Assembly (NCBI RefSeq): GCF_934643405.1
Contig: NZ_CAKUCL010000057.1
Coordinates: 1-33,124, forward strand
DNA from: an uncultured Actinoplanes sp.
GTDB lineage: Bacteria; Actinomycetota; Actinomycetes; Mycobacteriales; Micromonosporaceae
Reading direction: 5' to 3'
Length of the DNA stretch: 33,124 nt
Numbering within the stretch: position 1 is the first letter of the stretch; every line of letters begins with the position of its first letter. The position numbers and the translations under genes are program-made. The notes below the pieces were generated by a model that ran no database searches, had not been told where the DNA came from, and saw only the letters and a list, made by a program, of their open reading frames with translations. Positions 7,537 through 14,788 of this stretch are shown here, in pieces.

Positions 7537-8789
7537 CGCTGCGGAACCTGGTGATCCGCTCGCGGCCGCAGCCGCGGGCGCCTGCGCCGCCTCTGGGTCA
7601 ACAGCAGCAACAGCGGCATGCCGGCCAGCACCAGGGCGACCGAGCCGGCCGCGAGCACCGACATCGCCGACGGGTCCGCGTTCCGGGCCGGCCGCGGCGC
7701 CGCTTCGCCGGTGGCCTGCGTGGTCGCCTCCGGCCGCTTGCGGGCCAGGTCCTCCGGCTTCACCAGGGTGCCCACCGAGGCGTCCTTCGGCAGCGAGAAA
7801 CCCCAGTTCAGCAACGTCCCGCCGATGTCGTAGACGCGCCGGTCCGGGGTCACCTCGGCGCCCAGCACGGTCACCACCAGCCGGCGGCCGTTGCGTTGCG
7901 CGGCGCCCACGTAGCTGTGCCGCGCCAGCGTGGTGAAGCCGGTCTTGCCGCCCATCGCCCCGGGGTACTTCAGGATCAGCTTGTTCTCGTTCTGGAACTG
8001 GAAGCCGCCCTTCTTCAGCTTCGGCTGGGCGGGCATCTGCGCGGTCCGGGTGAGCGCGTACTTGCGGAAGTCGGCGCTGGCGAAACAGACCCGGGCGATC
8101 AGGGCCAGGTCGTAGGCGCTGGTGAACTGACCCTTGCCGTCCAGCCCGGACGGGGTGACCGCGTGCGTCTGGAACGCGCCGAGCCGCTTCGCCGTCTCGT
8201 TCATCGCCGCGACCGTTCTGGCGACCCCGTCCGGTCCGCCGCCGCCGGCCAGCCGGGCGAGCGCGTTCGCGGCGTCGTTGCCCGAGTTGAGCAGCAGGCC
8301 CAGCCAGAGCGTGGAGATCGGGTATCGGCCACCGACGACCAGGCCGACCGCGGAACTACCCGGTTCGATGTCCAGGTCGCTCGGGACCACGGTCATCTGC
8401 TTCGCCGGGTCCAGCTTGTCGATCACGGTGGCGGCCAGGAGCGTCTTCTGCACGCTGGCCGGCGTCTGGTAGACGTGCGGACCGCACGCGCCGAGGACCT
8501 CGCCGCTGTCGAGATCGGCGACCAGCCAGGTGGTCGCGCTGACCGCGGGCGGCGCCGGCGAGCCGGCCGGGACCACCAGGCCGTGCGTGGCCAGGGCGTC
8601 CCCGCCGACCGCGCTGTTCACCGGGTCGTCCGGCGGCGGCACCGGGCGGGGCGGGATGGCCTTCGGCTTGGCGATCTTCGGTTTGGGGCAGGGGATGTCC
8701 GCTGCTTCGGCGGCCGTTACCGGGGTGGCGGTCATCAGCGAGGCGGCGGCGAGCACCGCGAGCACGCGGCGCCGGGTGGAACGGATCAA
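7533..8789 (-). CDS. Serine-type D-Ala-D-Ala carboxypeptidase (S11, PBP5-like)
   Basis: Low-molecular-weight penicillin-binding protein that trims the terminal D-Ala from peptidoglycan stem peptides outside the membrane. The 418-residue protein has a signal peptide (1-30), a Pro-rich spacer (33-55) and the three S11 catalytic motifs in order: SVQK (Ser112, Lys115), SGN (169-171) and KTG (282-284). A hydrophobic helix near 372-395 (MSVLAAGSVALVLAGMPLLL) followed by an Arg-rich tail anchors it to the membrane. It starts with TTG at 8789, preceded by CAGGAG, and overlaps the upstream gene stop by four bases (TTGA), so the two are probably translated together. The C-terminal helix, rather than an amphipathic anchor, is common in actinobacterial members. 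Confidence 0.93.
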   Translation of the reverse strand: MIRSTRRRVLAVLAAASLMTATPVTAAEAADIPCPKPKIAKPKAIPPRPVPPPDDPVNSAVGGDALATHGLVVPAGSPAPPAVSATTWLVADLDSGEVLGACGPHVYQTPASVQKTLLAATVIDKLDPAKQMTVVPSDLDIEPGSSAVGLVVGGRYPISTLWLGLLLNSGNDAANALARLAGGGGPDGVARTVAAMNETAKRLGAFQTHAVTPSGLDGKGQFTSAYDLALIARVCFASADFRKYALTRTAQMPAQPKLKKGGFQFQNENKLILKYPGAMGGKTGFTTLARHSYVGAAQRNGRRLVVTVLGAEVTPDRRVYDIGGTLLNWGFSLPKDASVGTLVKPEDLARKRPEATTQATGEAAPRPARNADPSAMSVLAAGSVALVLAGMPLLLLLTQRRRRRPRLRPRADHQVPQR

Positions 8790-9217
8790 GGCCAGGAGAC
8801 TCCTGCGTCGAGCCGTTGATCGAGCAGCTGGGCGAGGGGGACGGTCTCGCCGTCCCCGCCGCCGGCGCCGACGATCAACCGGGGCATGCTGGGGGAGAGG
8901 TCGGCGCCGGTGAACCGGGCGCGCAGCGAGGCCGGGACGGTCAGCACGTAGTACTCACCGTCCTCGCCGACGGCCACCGAGCGGTTCGACTTCAGATACC
9001 AGCCGCGGACGTGGGTCCGGTAGGTGGCACGGCCGTCGAAGGTGCGGGCGGTCAGGGGATGCGGCGGTAGGCCTCGCTCGGTGGCGCGGCGGACGAAGTC
9101 GTCGAGCAGGGCCGCGGCCTCACGGGCCTCGGCGGCCCGGCCCGCCTCGAGCGCGGCGGCGTGCCCGGCGATCGCCTGGCGGCGCCGCTCGGTCCAGTCG
9201 GCCCGCTCGTCGTCCAT
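8786..9217 (-). CDS. Conserved-looking protein of unknown function, coupled to the carboxypeptidase
   Basis: A 143-residue soluble protein I do not recognise. The N-terminal half (about 1-55) is charged and likely helical (DDERADWTERRRQAIAGHAAALEAGRAAEAREAAALLDDF, shown here in part as a helical hairpin), and the second half has a beta-like pattern, TYRTHVRGWYLKSNRSVAVGED around residues 64-85 followed by YYVLTVP. No signal peptide or membrane segment is visible. The ATG at 9217 removes an unlikely proline-rich extension present in the longer frame. It lies directly upstream of the D-Ala-D-Ala carboxypeptidase and shares four bases with it, which suggests a common transcript and perhaps a cell-wall-related role; that is inference from position only. 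Confidence 0.6.
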   Translation of the reverse strand: MDDERADWTERRRQAIAGHAAALEAGRAAEAREAAALLDDFVRRATERGLPPHPLTARTFDGRATYRTHVRGWYLKSNRSVAVGEDGEYYVLTVPASLRARFTGADLSPSMPRLIVGAGGGDGETVPLAQLLDQRLDAGVSWP

Positions 9218-9406
9218 GGTTGCGACCCTAAGTGATCCGGGCCGGGCGGTGCCACCCGGCGGCGGTGGTGATTCCGGTGAATGCCCGGGACGCCATTTCA
9301 ATAGGGTGGCCGAAAGAATTGCAGATTATCCGGCGATGTGTTGCGCGGGACGGCCGTTCCGAGCCACACTTGGGCGCGGCCGATCGGATTTGACCAGGGA
9401 GTCATT

Positions 9407-9751
9407 ATGGCGCGTCAGGTAATCACCACTCTGATCGACGATCTGGACGGAAAGAAGGCGGACCGCACGGTCGAGTTCAGCCTGGACGGCATCAACTACA
9501 CGATCGACCTTTCCGAGGCCAATGCGGGAAAGCTGCGGAAGGCGCTCGATCCCTACATCGCCGCGGGCACCCGGCTGGGCCGTTCCGCGACCGGCCGCAT
9601 CCCGGCCCGCCGCACGGTCGCCGGCCGCACCGCGACCTCCCGCGACGAGAACCGGATGATCCGGGAGTGGGCACAGGCCAACGGCCATCAGATCTCCGAG
9701 CGCGGGCGCATTCCGCAGAGCGTCGCGGATGCGTATCGCGCGGCCCGCTGA
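9407..9751 (+). CDS. lsr2: Lsr2 nucleoid-associated protein (xenogeneic silencer)
   Basis: Lsr2 is the actinobacterial counterpart of H-NS: it oligomerises and coats AT-rich DNA, silencing acquired genes. The 114-residue protein begins MARQVITTLIDDLDGKKAD, the standard Lsr2 start, with the dimerisation beta-sheet and helix in residues 5-50 (VEFSLDGINYTIDLSE), an Arg/Thr-rich linker (56-78) and the C-terminal DNA-binding helix pair 85-113. The AT-hook-like RGR is at residues 99-101, followed by IPQSVADAY. AGGGAG lies five bases before the ATG at 9407. The upstream 9290-9345 stretch is less GC-rich than its surroundings, compatible with autoregulation. Many actinomycetes carry a second copy elsewhere. 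Confidence 0.97.
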   Translation: MARQVITTLIDDLDGKKADRTVEFSLDGINYTIDLSEANAGKLRKALDPYIAAGTRLGRSATGRIPARRTVAGRTATSRDENRMIREWAQANGHQISERGRIPQSVADAYRAAR

Positions 9752-9760
9752 GCCGCGCCG

Positions 9761-9784
9761 GCGCGGCCCTTCGCAGGGCCGCGC
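9761..9784. terminator. Terminator hairpin after lsr2
   Basis: GCGCGGCCC (9761-9769) and GGGCCGCGC (9776-9784) form a perfect 9-bp stem with a six-base loop, ten bases after the lsr2 stop and eighteen before the end of the converging oxidoreductase gene at 9802. It could act in both directions. Confidence 0.75.
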
Positions 9785-9801
9785 ACGGTCCGCGGAATGG
9801 G

Positions 9802-10683
9802 TCAGGAATGGCGCAGGCGGGGCAGTCGGGCGGCGACCGATTCGAGCACCTTTTCGTCACCCGCGTACCAACTGGACGACCGTGGCCAATGCGTGATCGC
9901 GTCGGTGAAGCCCAGGGCCGCGGCACGTCCGGCCGCGTCCTCGAAGGCGTCCACACTGGTCAGCGAATAGACCGGTGACGAGTCCAGGTTCAGATAGCGC
10001 GGCACCGCGTCGCGGGGGCGGCCGGCGGCGTCGAGCGCCTCGTCGAAACGGGACGACACCGCCTCGACCGAGCGCCACCACTCGTCGGCGTCGTCGGTGA
10101 CGACCGTGCCGGTGGTCGCCCAGCCGTCGCCGTGGGTGGCGGCGTACCGCAGGGTGCGCGGGCCGTTCGCGGCGACGATGAACGGCGGCCGCGGCTGCTG
10201 CACCGGGCCGGGCAGGGCGCGCGCGCCGACCGCGGCGTAGTGCTCACCGCGCCACGTGGTCGACGGGCTGGTCAGGATCATGCCGAGCAGGTCGGCGAAC
10301 TCGGTGAAGCGGTCGACCCGCGTGCGCGGCGTCAGCGGCGGCCCGCCCAGCACCTCCGCGTCGAAGGCGGTGGTGCCGGCGCCCAGCCCGAGAAGCAGCC
10401 GGCCCTGCGAGATGTCGTCCAGGGCGGTCACCTCGCGAGCGAAGTGCACGGGGTGCCGGAAGTTGGGGCTGGCGACGAAGAAGCCGAGCTTGATCCGCCG
10501 GGTCACCATGGCGGCCGCGGTCAGGGTGGGTACCGCGTCGAACCAGGGTCCGTCGATCAGGTCGCGCCAGCCGAGGTGGTCGTACGTCCAGGCGTGGTCG
10601 AAGCCGTACTCCTCGGCGCGCTGCCACCGACGGCCGGCGACCGACCACCGCTGGTCGGGAAGGATCACGATGCCGATGCGCAT
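9802..10683 (-). CDS. Luciferase-like (LLM class) F420-dependent oxidoreductase
   Basis: Flavin- or F420-dependent oxidoreductase of the bacterial luciferase TIM-barrel family, 293 residues, cytoplasmic; substrate unknown. Family signs are the MRIGIVILPDQ start strand, the TYDHLGW motif near 34-40 where the deazaflavin ring normally stacks, RIKLGFFVASPNFRHP, LDDISQGRLLLGLGAG, the loop RPPFIVAANGPRTLRYAATHGDGWATTG and a C-terminal phosphate-binding region. The ATG at 10683 has little Shine-Dalgarno signal, but the gene follows the MarR stop by only 22 bases, so the two are likely one transcript and the MarR protein may control it. F420 rather than FMN use is inferred from the sequence style and the presence of fgd nearby. 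Confidence 0.85.
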   Translation of the reverse strand: MRIGIVILPDQRWSVAGRRWQRAEEYGFDHAWTYDHLGWRDLIDGPWFDAVPTLTAAAMVTRRIKLGFFVASPNFRHPVHFAREVTALDDISQGRLLLGLGAGTTAFDAEVLGGPPLTPRTRVDRFTEFADLLGMILTSPSTTWRGEHYAAVGARALPGPVQQPRPPFIVAANGPRTLRYAATHGDGWATTGTVVTDDADEWWRSVEAVSSRFDEALDAAGRPRDAVPRYLNLDSSPVYSLTSVDAFEDAAGRAAALGFTDAITHWPRSSSWYAGDEKVLESVAARLPRLRHS

Positions 10684-10705
10684 CGGGAGAAGCTATCTCA
10701 ACGGC

Positions 10706-11164
10706 TCACGCCGTACGCAAGCTGTCACCCTGGGCCGTGGCGTCCGCGGCGTCGGCGAACGCCGACAACGCCTCGACCAGGCCCTGCCGAGCCGCGGGAG
10801 ACATCCGGTCGAGCACCGCGCGCAGCGCTTCCTGGCGGCGTTCGCGCAGGTCGTCCAGCAGGCGGCGGGCCGACGGGGTGAGCACCAGGCGCACCTCACG
10901 ACGGTCGCGCGGATCGGGCATGCGGCGCAGCAGGCCGGTCGCCTCGAGCCGGTCGCACAACCGGCTCGCCGACGAGGGCACCACGTCGAGCGCCTCGGCC
11001 AGCCGGCTCATGTTGGTGTGCTGGTTGCCCGCGATGATGGTGAGAACGCGCAGCTGGGCGGGTGGCACCGGGGGCGACTGGGCGAGCCGGGCCGTGTCCA
11101 GGACGGCCACCAGCGACTCGACCGTTGACTCGACGGCCGCGGCGACGTCGGTGACTCGCTCCAT
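10706..11164 (-). CDS. MarR family transcriptional regulator
   Basis: Winged-helix dimeric DNA-binding regulator of 152 residues, usually a repressor released by small aromatic ligands. The recognition core is at about 37-100: PAQLRVLTIIAG, NMSRLAEALDVVPSSASRLCDRLEATGLLRRM (helix-turn-helix at about 52-75) and the wing motif DPRDRREVRLVLT at 83-95. Flanking N- and C-terminal helices (1-30, 100-150) form the dimer interface. It starts with ATG at 11164 and is followed 22 bases after its stop by the luciferase-like oxidoreductase, its most likely target along with its own promoter. A 10-bp perfect palindrome lies 16 bases upstream of its start. Confidence 0.9.
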   Translation of the reverse strand: MERVTDVAAAVESTVESLVAVLDTARLAQSPPVPPAQLRVLTIIAGNQHTNMSRLAEALDVVPSSASRLCDRLEATGLLRRMPDPRDRREVRLVLTPSARRLLDDLRERRQEALRAVLDRMSPAARQGLVEALSAFADAADATAQGDSLRTA

Positions 11165-11179
11165 CGGCGGTGGTATCCC

Positions 11180-11189
11180 GTCTGCAGAC
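11180..11189. promoter_or_regulatory. Candidate operator of the MarR gene
   Basis: GTCTGCAGAC is a perfect 10-bp palindrome 16-25 bases upstream of the MarR start codon, in the 80-base gap after the phosphatase gene. MarR repressors often bind such sites in their own leader. A 10-mer palindrome can occur by chance, so this is tentative. Confidence 0.3.
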
Positions 11190-11244
11190 CTGCTCGGCGA
11201 TCAGCCGCACTGCCACTACCCGGTGCCCGGCCAAAGCATGCCGT

Positions 11245-12372
11245 CTATCGAAGCCAATCCAGGCAGACGATGACCGCGTCGTCTTCCAGGTCGGCGCCGG
11301 AGTGGTATTCGCGCAGCCCTCTCACCACCGTACTCACCGCCTCGGCCGGTGGCTGCAACCGCGTCCTGCGCAATGTGGTGAGCAGGGCCGCATCTCCGTA
11401 CGGCGGGCGGCCGCCCGGCGTCGCCGAATGCACCCCGTCACTGACCACGAGCAGACGGTCGCCGGGCTGCAACTGGAACTTCTGCGTCTCGTACCGGCCG
11501 TCGCCGAACATGCCCAGCGGCAGCTGTTGCTCCAGCATGACCGGCCGGATCTCGCCCTGGTGGGCGATCATCGCGCGGGGTGAGCCGGCGTCGACCGCCT
11601 CGACGAAGCCGTCCGACAGATCGATCTCGAGCAGCAGTGTGGCGACGTGCGCGGCGCCGCCGTACCGCGAGTAGACGGCGTCCGACGCCAGCTCGGCCTG
11701 TTCCACGATGCCCGCCCCGGACCGGCGGGCGTTGCGCATCGCGTTGACCGCGACCGTGGTCAGCAACGCCGCCTCGATCCCGTCGCCGTAACCGTTCAGC
11801 ACGGTCAGCGTGAGCCGGTCACCGGTGACCGACCAGTCGTAGTGATCGCCGTACATCGCGTACGCCGGTTCCAGCGCGCCGGCCAGCCGGAATCGTTCGC
11901 CGTAGAGCGAGCGCCCGGGCAGCAGGTCCCACTGCAGCTCGGCGGCCATGGTCAGCCGCTGCCGGCGGGTGACCCGGCGGTAGCGGTCGGTGTCCTGGGC
12001 GGCGGTGCGCAGCGCCATCGCGAGCTCGCCGGCGATCTCCGTCAGCTCGTCGGCCAGGCCGCGGGCGGGTGGCTCGGACAGCTCGACGCGCAGCACGCCG
12101 AGGCGGTCGCCCCAGACGGTCAGCGGCAGCAGCACCCGGGTGCCGTCCACCACCGGTTGCTGGCTGCCGAAGCTGCGCATCTCGAGCGATCCGCCGGGCG
12201 CGCCGTCGGGGTCGACGACCGGCCACAGGCCGTTCATGGTGAGGTCGCTGAGCAGGATCTCGGTCCGGGTCGCGCCGTGGCTCACACTGAGCTGCCCGAG
12301 CAGGGCCTCCGGGAGGCGATCGGGCGGCGTGGCGCGCAGGAGCGCGCCGACACTTGTCGGGCGGCCGGACAC
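11245..12372 (-). CDS. SpoIIE/RsbU-type PP2C serine phosphatase, degenerate metal site
   Basis: PP2C-type phosphatase of 375 residues; relatives dephosphorylate STAS anti-anti-sigma proteins in partner-switching control of sigma factors. Residues about 10-125 look like a GAF-type sensor (SHGATRTEILLSD, LLPLTVWGDRLGVLRVEL), and 140-375 is the PP2C_SIG domain with QWDLLPG, GDHYDW (175-179), SDG (311-313) and EDDAVIV near 363. The second metal motif, normally D-x-x-G-H-G, reads NGYGDG (193-198), so the usual Asp is Asn. The start is GTG at 12372, because AAAGGAGA lies five bases upstream; a TTG at 12396 would place that signal inside the gene. The RsbW-like kinase lies 100 bases upstream on the same strand. 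Confidence 0.88.
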   Translation of the reverse strand: MSGRPTSVGALLRATPPDRLPEALLGQLSVSHGATRTEILLSDLTMNGLWPVVDPDGAPGGSLEMRSFGSQQPVVDGTRVLLPLTVWGDRLGVLRVELSEPPARGLADELTEIAGELAMALRTAAQDTDRYRRVTRRQRLTMAAELQWDLLPGRSLYGERFRLAGALEPAYAMYGDHYDWSVTGDRLTLTVLNGYGDGIEAALLTTVAVNAMRNARRSGAGIVEQAELASDAVYSRYGGAAHVATLLLEIDLSDGFVEAVDAGSPRAMIAHQGEIRPVMLEQQLPLGMFGDGRYETQKFQLQPGDRLLVVSDGVHSATPGGRPPYGDAALLTTLRRTRLQPPAEAVSTVVRGLREYHSGADLEDDAVIVCLDWLR

Positions 12373-12405
12373 TCGATCTCCTTTCCGGCAAGGCAATAGT
12401 TGCTG

Positions 12406-12434
12406 GAGAGCAAGAATGATAGAGACTTGCTCTC
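12406..12434. promoter_or_regulatory. Perfect 9-bp inverted repeat in the phosphatase leader
   Basis: GAGAGCAAG (12406-12414) and CTTGCTCTC (12426-12434) pair perfectly around an 11-base AT-rich loop, between the kinase stop and the phosphatase start. No T-run follows on either strand, so an operator or a leader hairpin is more likely than an intrinsic terminator. Confidence 0.45.
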
Positions 12435-12472
12435 GCGACCGCGCAACAGGTCCCGGGGTTGCCCGGCTTGTC

Positions 12473-12871
12473 TCAGGCGAACGACTTCTCGAAATGGATC
12501 AGGCTGCCCTGGCGCGGAACGGAGTGCATCCGCACGTTCTCGCTCAGGGCCCGGATCAGGAACAGCCCGCGTCCGCGCTCGCTGCCCGCGCCCGGCGCCT
12601 CGGCGGCGACCTGCTCGGGATCGAACCCGGGTCCGTCGTCCCGCACGTCGATCGAGCAGCGGTCGTCCGCGACCTCGAGGCTCACCTCGAAGGTGTCCGC
12701 GCCGGTGGCGTGATCCACCACGTTCGCGCAGGCCTCGGTGATGGCGATCTCCAGGTCGTTGCCGTCGTTGTGGTCCACGTGCAGGACGGAAAGGGCGCAG
12801 CGCAGCAGCCGGCGTACCGCGGGGACGCTCCCCGCCTCTCTCGGCAGATCCACCCGGACTGTCATGCGCAT
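12473..12871 (-). CDS. RsbW-like ATP-binding protein (anti-sigma-factor serine kinase family)
   Basis: Single-domain GHKL ATPase of 132 residues, like anti-sigma kinases that bind a sigma factor or phosphorylate a STAS antagonist. All ATP-pocket motifs are visible: N box EIAITEACANVVDHA (41-55, Glu46 and Asn50), G1 box DDGPGF (78-83) and G2 box GRGLFLI (100-106). The protein is the entire domain without sensor or membrane parts. It is followed on the same strand by the PP2C phosphatase, the usual opposing partner, but no STAS protein is found in the window. The ATG at 12871 is used; a second ATG at 12865 is equally possible and neither has a good ribosome site. It diverges from the ECF sigma fusion gene. 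Confidence 0.9.
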   Translation of the reverse strand: MRMTVRVDLPREAGSVPAVRRLLRCALSVLHVDHNDGNDLEIAITEACANVVDHATGADTFEVSLEVADDRCSIDVRDDGPGFDPEQVAAEAPGAGSERGRGLFLIRALSENVRMHSVPRQGSLIHFEKSFA

Positions 12872-13008
12872 GACCGGAGAATTCCCGCTCGGCGGCCTGG
12901 TTAATCGCGGCTCATCCGCCGGCTCCTGGAAAACGTGTTATCGGTGGGCGGCCCGCACCGTCTCCTTCCGCGTTGCCCGCATTCCGCCGACCCGAGGAGA
13001 TCAGGATC

Positions 13009-14778
13009 ATGGACCACGCCACCGTCGTCGCGGCCCGGGACGGCGACCCGGCCGCCGTGGACCGCCTGGTCGCCGGCTGCCTGCCGCTGGTCTACACGAT
13101 CGTCGGCCGGGCGCTGGAGGGGCACGCGGACGTCGACGACGTGGTGCAGGACGTGATGCTGCGGGTCCTGCGCGGCCTCGCCGACCTGCGCGATCCGTCG
13201 GCGTTCCGGTCCTGGCTGGTGGCGATCACGGTGCGGCAGCTGCGGGAACGGTTCCGGGGCCGCCGCGGGGCGCCCTCGGCGCTGGTGCACGAGGACCTGC
13301 GGGATCCCGGCGCGGACTTCACCGACCTGGCGATCACCCGGCTCGAGCTGTCCGGGCAGCGCCGCGAGACGGCCGAGGCGACCCGATGGCTGGACGAGGA
13401 CAACCGGGAGCTGCTCTCGCTCTGGTGGCTGGAGGCCTCGGGCGAACTGACCCGGGACGAGATCGTGTCGGCGACCGGGCTCACCCGGCAGCACGCGGCG
13501 GTGCGGATCCAGCGGATGAAGGGGCAGCTCGAGACGGCCCGGGTCGTCGTACGGGCGTTGGCCGCGCAACCGCCGTGCGACGACCTGCGGTTGATCACGG
13601 TGGAGTGGGACGGGCGGCCGGGTGCCCTGTGGCGCAAGCGGATCGCCCGGCACACCCGTGATTGCGGCCACTGCTCGTCGTCGTGGAACGGGCTGGTCGC
13701 GGCGGAGCGGCTGCTGGCCGGGATGGCGTTGGTGCCGGCGCCGGCCGGTGTCTCCGGGCACGGCGGCATGCACCTGGCGGCCAAGATCGGATTCAGTCTC
13801 TCCCGGAAGGTGCTCACCGCGGCGTTGTCCACCACCGCGGTGGTCGGCGGCGTGGCGGTGGTCGTAATCCATGCGGCCGAACCACCCGCGGCCGGCAACG
13901 CCGCGGCGGTGGTTGCCGGCGCGACGGTCTCTCCCGCCGCGGTGCGACCGTCGCCGTCCGCGTCCGCTTCCCGATCGGTGCCGGCGTCGCCGTCTTCCTC
14001 TCCGCCCCCGACGAGGACGAGGCCCGTGGTGATCACCGCCACGGCGAGCCCGAAGAAGGGGGTCGGCGTCTGGGCGTTCGCCGGGGCGAAGGCGGCCCTG
14101 CACGACGTCGGCGCGGGCTGGTACTACAACTGGGCGTCGGACAACGACGACCTGCCCGGGCCGGCCGACGTCGAGTACGTGCCGATGATCCGGGGCAAGG
14201 CGAACGTCACCGACGCCACCCTCGAGCAGGCCCGATCCGAGGGCCGCCAGCTGCTCGGCTTCAACGAGCCGGACATGAGCGGCCAGGCGAACATGACCGT
14301 GGCGGAGGCCCTCGCCGCGTGGCCGAGGCTGCAGGCGACGGGCCTGCGGTTGGGCAGCCCCGCCGTCGCGTACGGAGCAGACCGGCCGGGCGGGTGGCTG
14401 GACCGTTTCCTGGCCGGGGCGAGGTCGAAGGGCTACCGTGTCGATTTCGTCACCCTGCACTGGTACGGATCCGACTTCGGCGCGGCCGCGGCCGACCAGT
14501 TCCTGAGGTACGTGGACGCGGTGCATCAGCGGTACGGCAAGCCGATCTGGGTCACCGAGTTCGGGCTGATGAACTTCTCCGGCACGCCCCGATATCCGGC
14601 GCCCGCCCAGGCGGTGGCCTTCATCAAGAGAAGCACCAAGGGGCTCCAGAGCCGCTCGTACGTCGAGCGGTACGCCTGGTTCGGTCTTCCCGCGGTGGGC
14701 GACAGCGTCGACTTCGGTCTCTACCGCGACGGCGATTCCCCCACCGAGGCCGGAAAGGCGTATCGGGCGGCGGGCTAA
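13009..14778 (+). CDS. Membrane-spanning ECF sigma factor fused to zinc-finger, TM helix and extracellular GH128 glucanase
   Basis: One 589-residue frame joins four parts. Residues 1-185 are an ECF sigma factor: region 2 (14-75, with DVDDVVQDVMLRVLRGL) and region 4 (about 120-180, LTRDEIVSATGLTRQHAAVRIQ). Residues 190-225 hold a zinc-finger-like anti-sigma motif HTRDCGHC (His215, Cys219, Cys222, perhaps Cys190). One membrane helix follows (267-290), then a Ser/Pro-rich linker (293-348). Residues 353-589 match GH128 beta-1,3-glucanases: GWYYNW, YVPMI, LLGFNEPD with Glu420 as likely acid/base, LHWYGS, WVTEFG with Glu517 as likely nucleophile, and YAWFG. By topology the sigma domain is cytoplasmic and the glycosidase external. 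GAGGAGA precedes the ATG at 13009. Fgd starts 10 bases after the stop. ECF groups with fused C-terminal domains are known in Actinobacteria; the sensing role is inference. Confidence 0.93.
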   Translation: MDHATVVAARDGDPAAVDRLVAGCLPLVYTIVGRALEGHADVDDVVQDVMLRVLRGLADLRDPSAFRSWLVAITVRQLRERFRGRRGAPSALVHEDLRDPGADFTDLAITRLELSGQRRETAEATRWLDEDNRELLSLWWLEASGELTRDEIVSATGLTRQHAAVRIQRMKGQLETARVVVRALAAQPPCDDLRLITVEWDGRPGALWRKRIARHTRDCGHCSSSWNGLVAAERLLAGMALVPAPAGVSGHGGMHLAAKIGFSLSRKVLTAALSTTAVVGGVAVVVIHAAEPPAAGNAAAVVAGATVSPAAVRPSPSASASRSVPASPSSSPPPTRTRPVVITATASPKKGVGVWAFAGAKAALHDVGAGWYYNWASDNDDLPGPADVEYVPMIRGKANVTDATLEQARSEGRQLLGFNEPDMSGQANMTVAEALAAWPRLQATGLRLGSPAVAYGADRPGGWLDRFLAGARSKGYRVDFVTLHWYGSDFGAAAADQFLRYVDAVHQRYGKPIWVTEFGLMNFSGTPRYPAPAQAVAFIKRSTKGLQSRSYVERYAWFGLPAVGDSVDFGLYRDGDSPTEAGKAYRAAG

Positions 14779-14788
14779 GGTCAGGGAC

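Noticed and set aside
6945..8819. A 624-codon plus-strand frame over the DUF456 and carboxypeptidase genes
   Set aside because: Composition is dominated by Arg, Gly, Gln and Ala with no domain; two well-supported genes in other frames explain the region.
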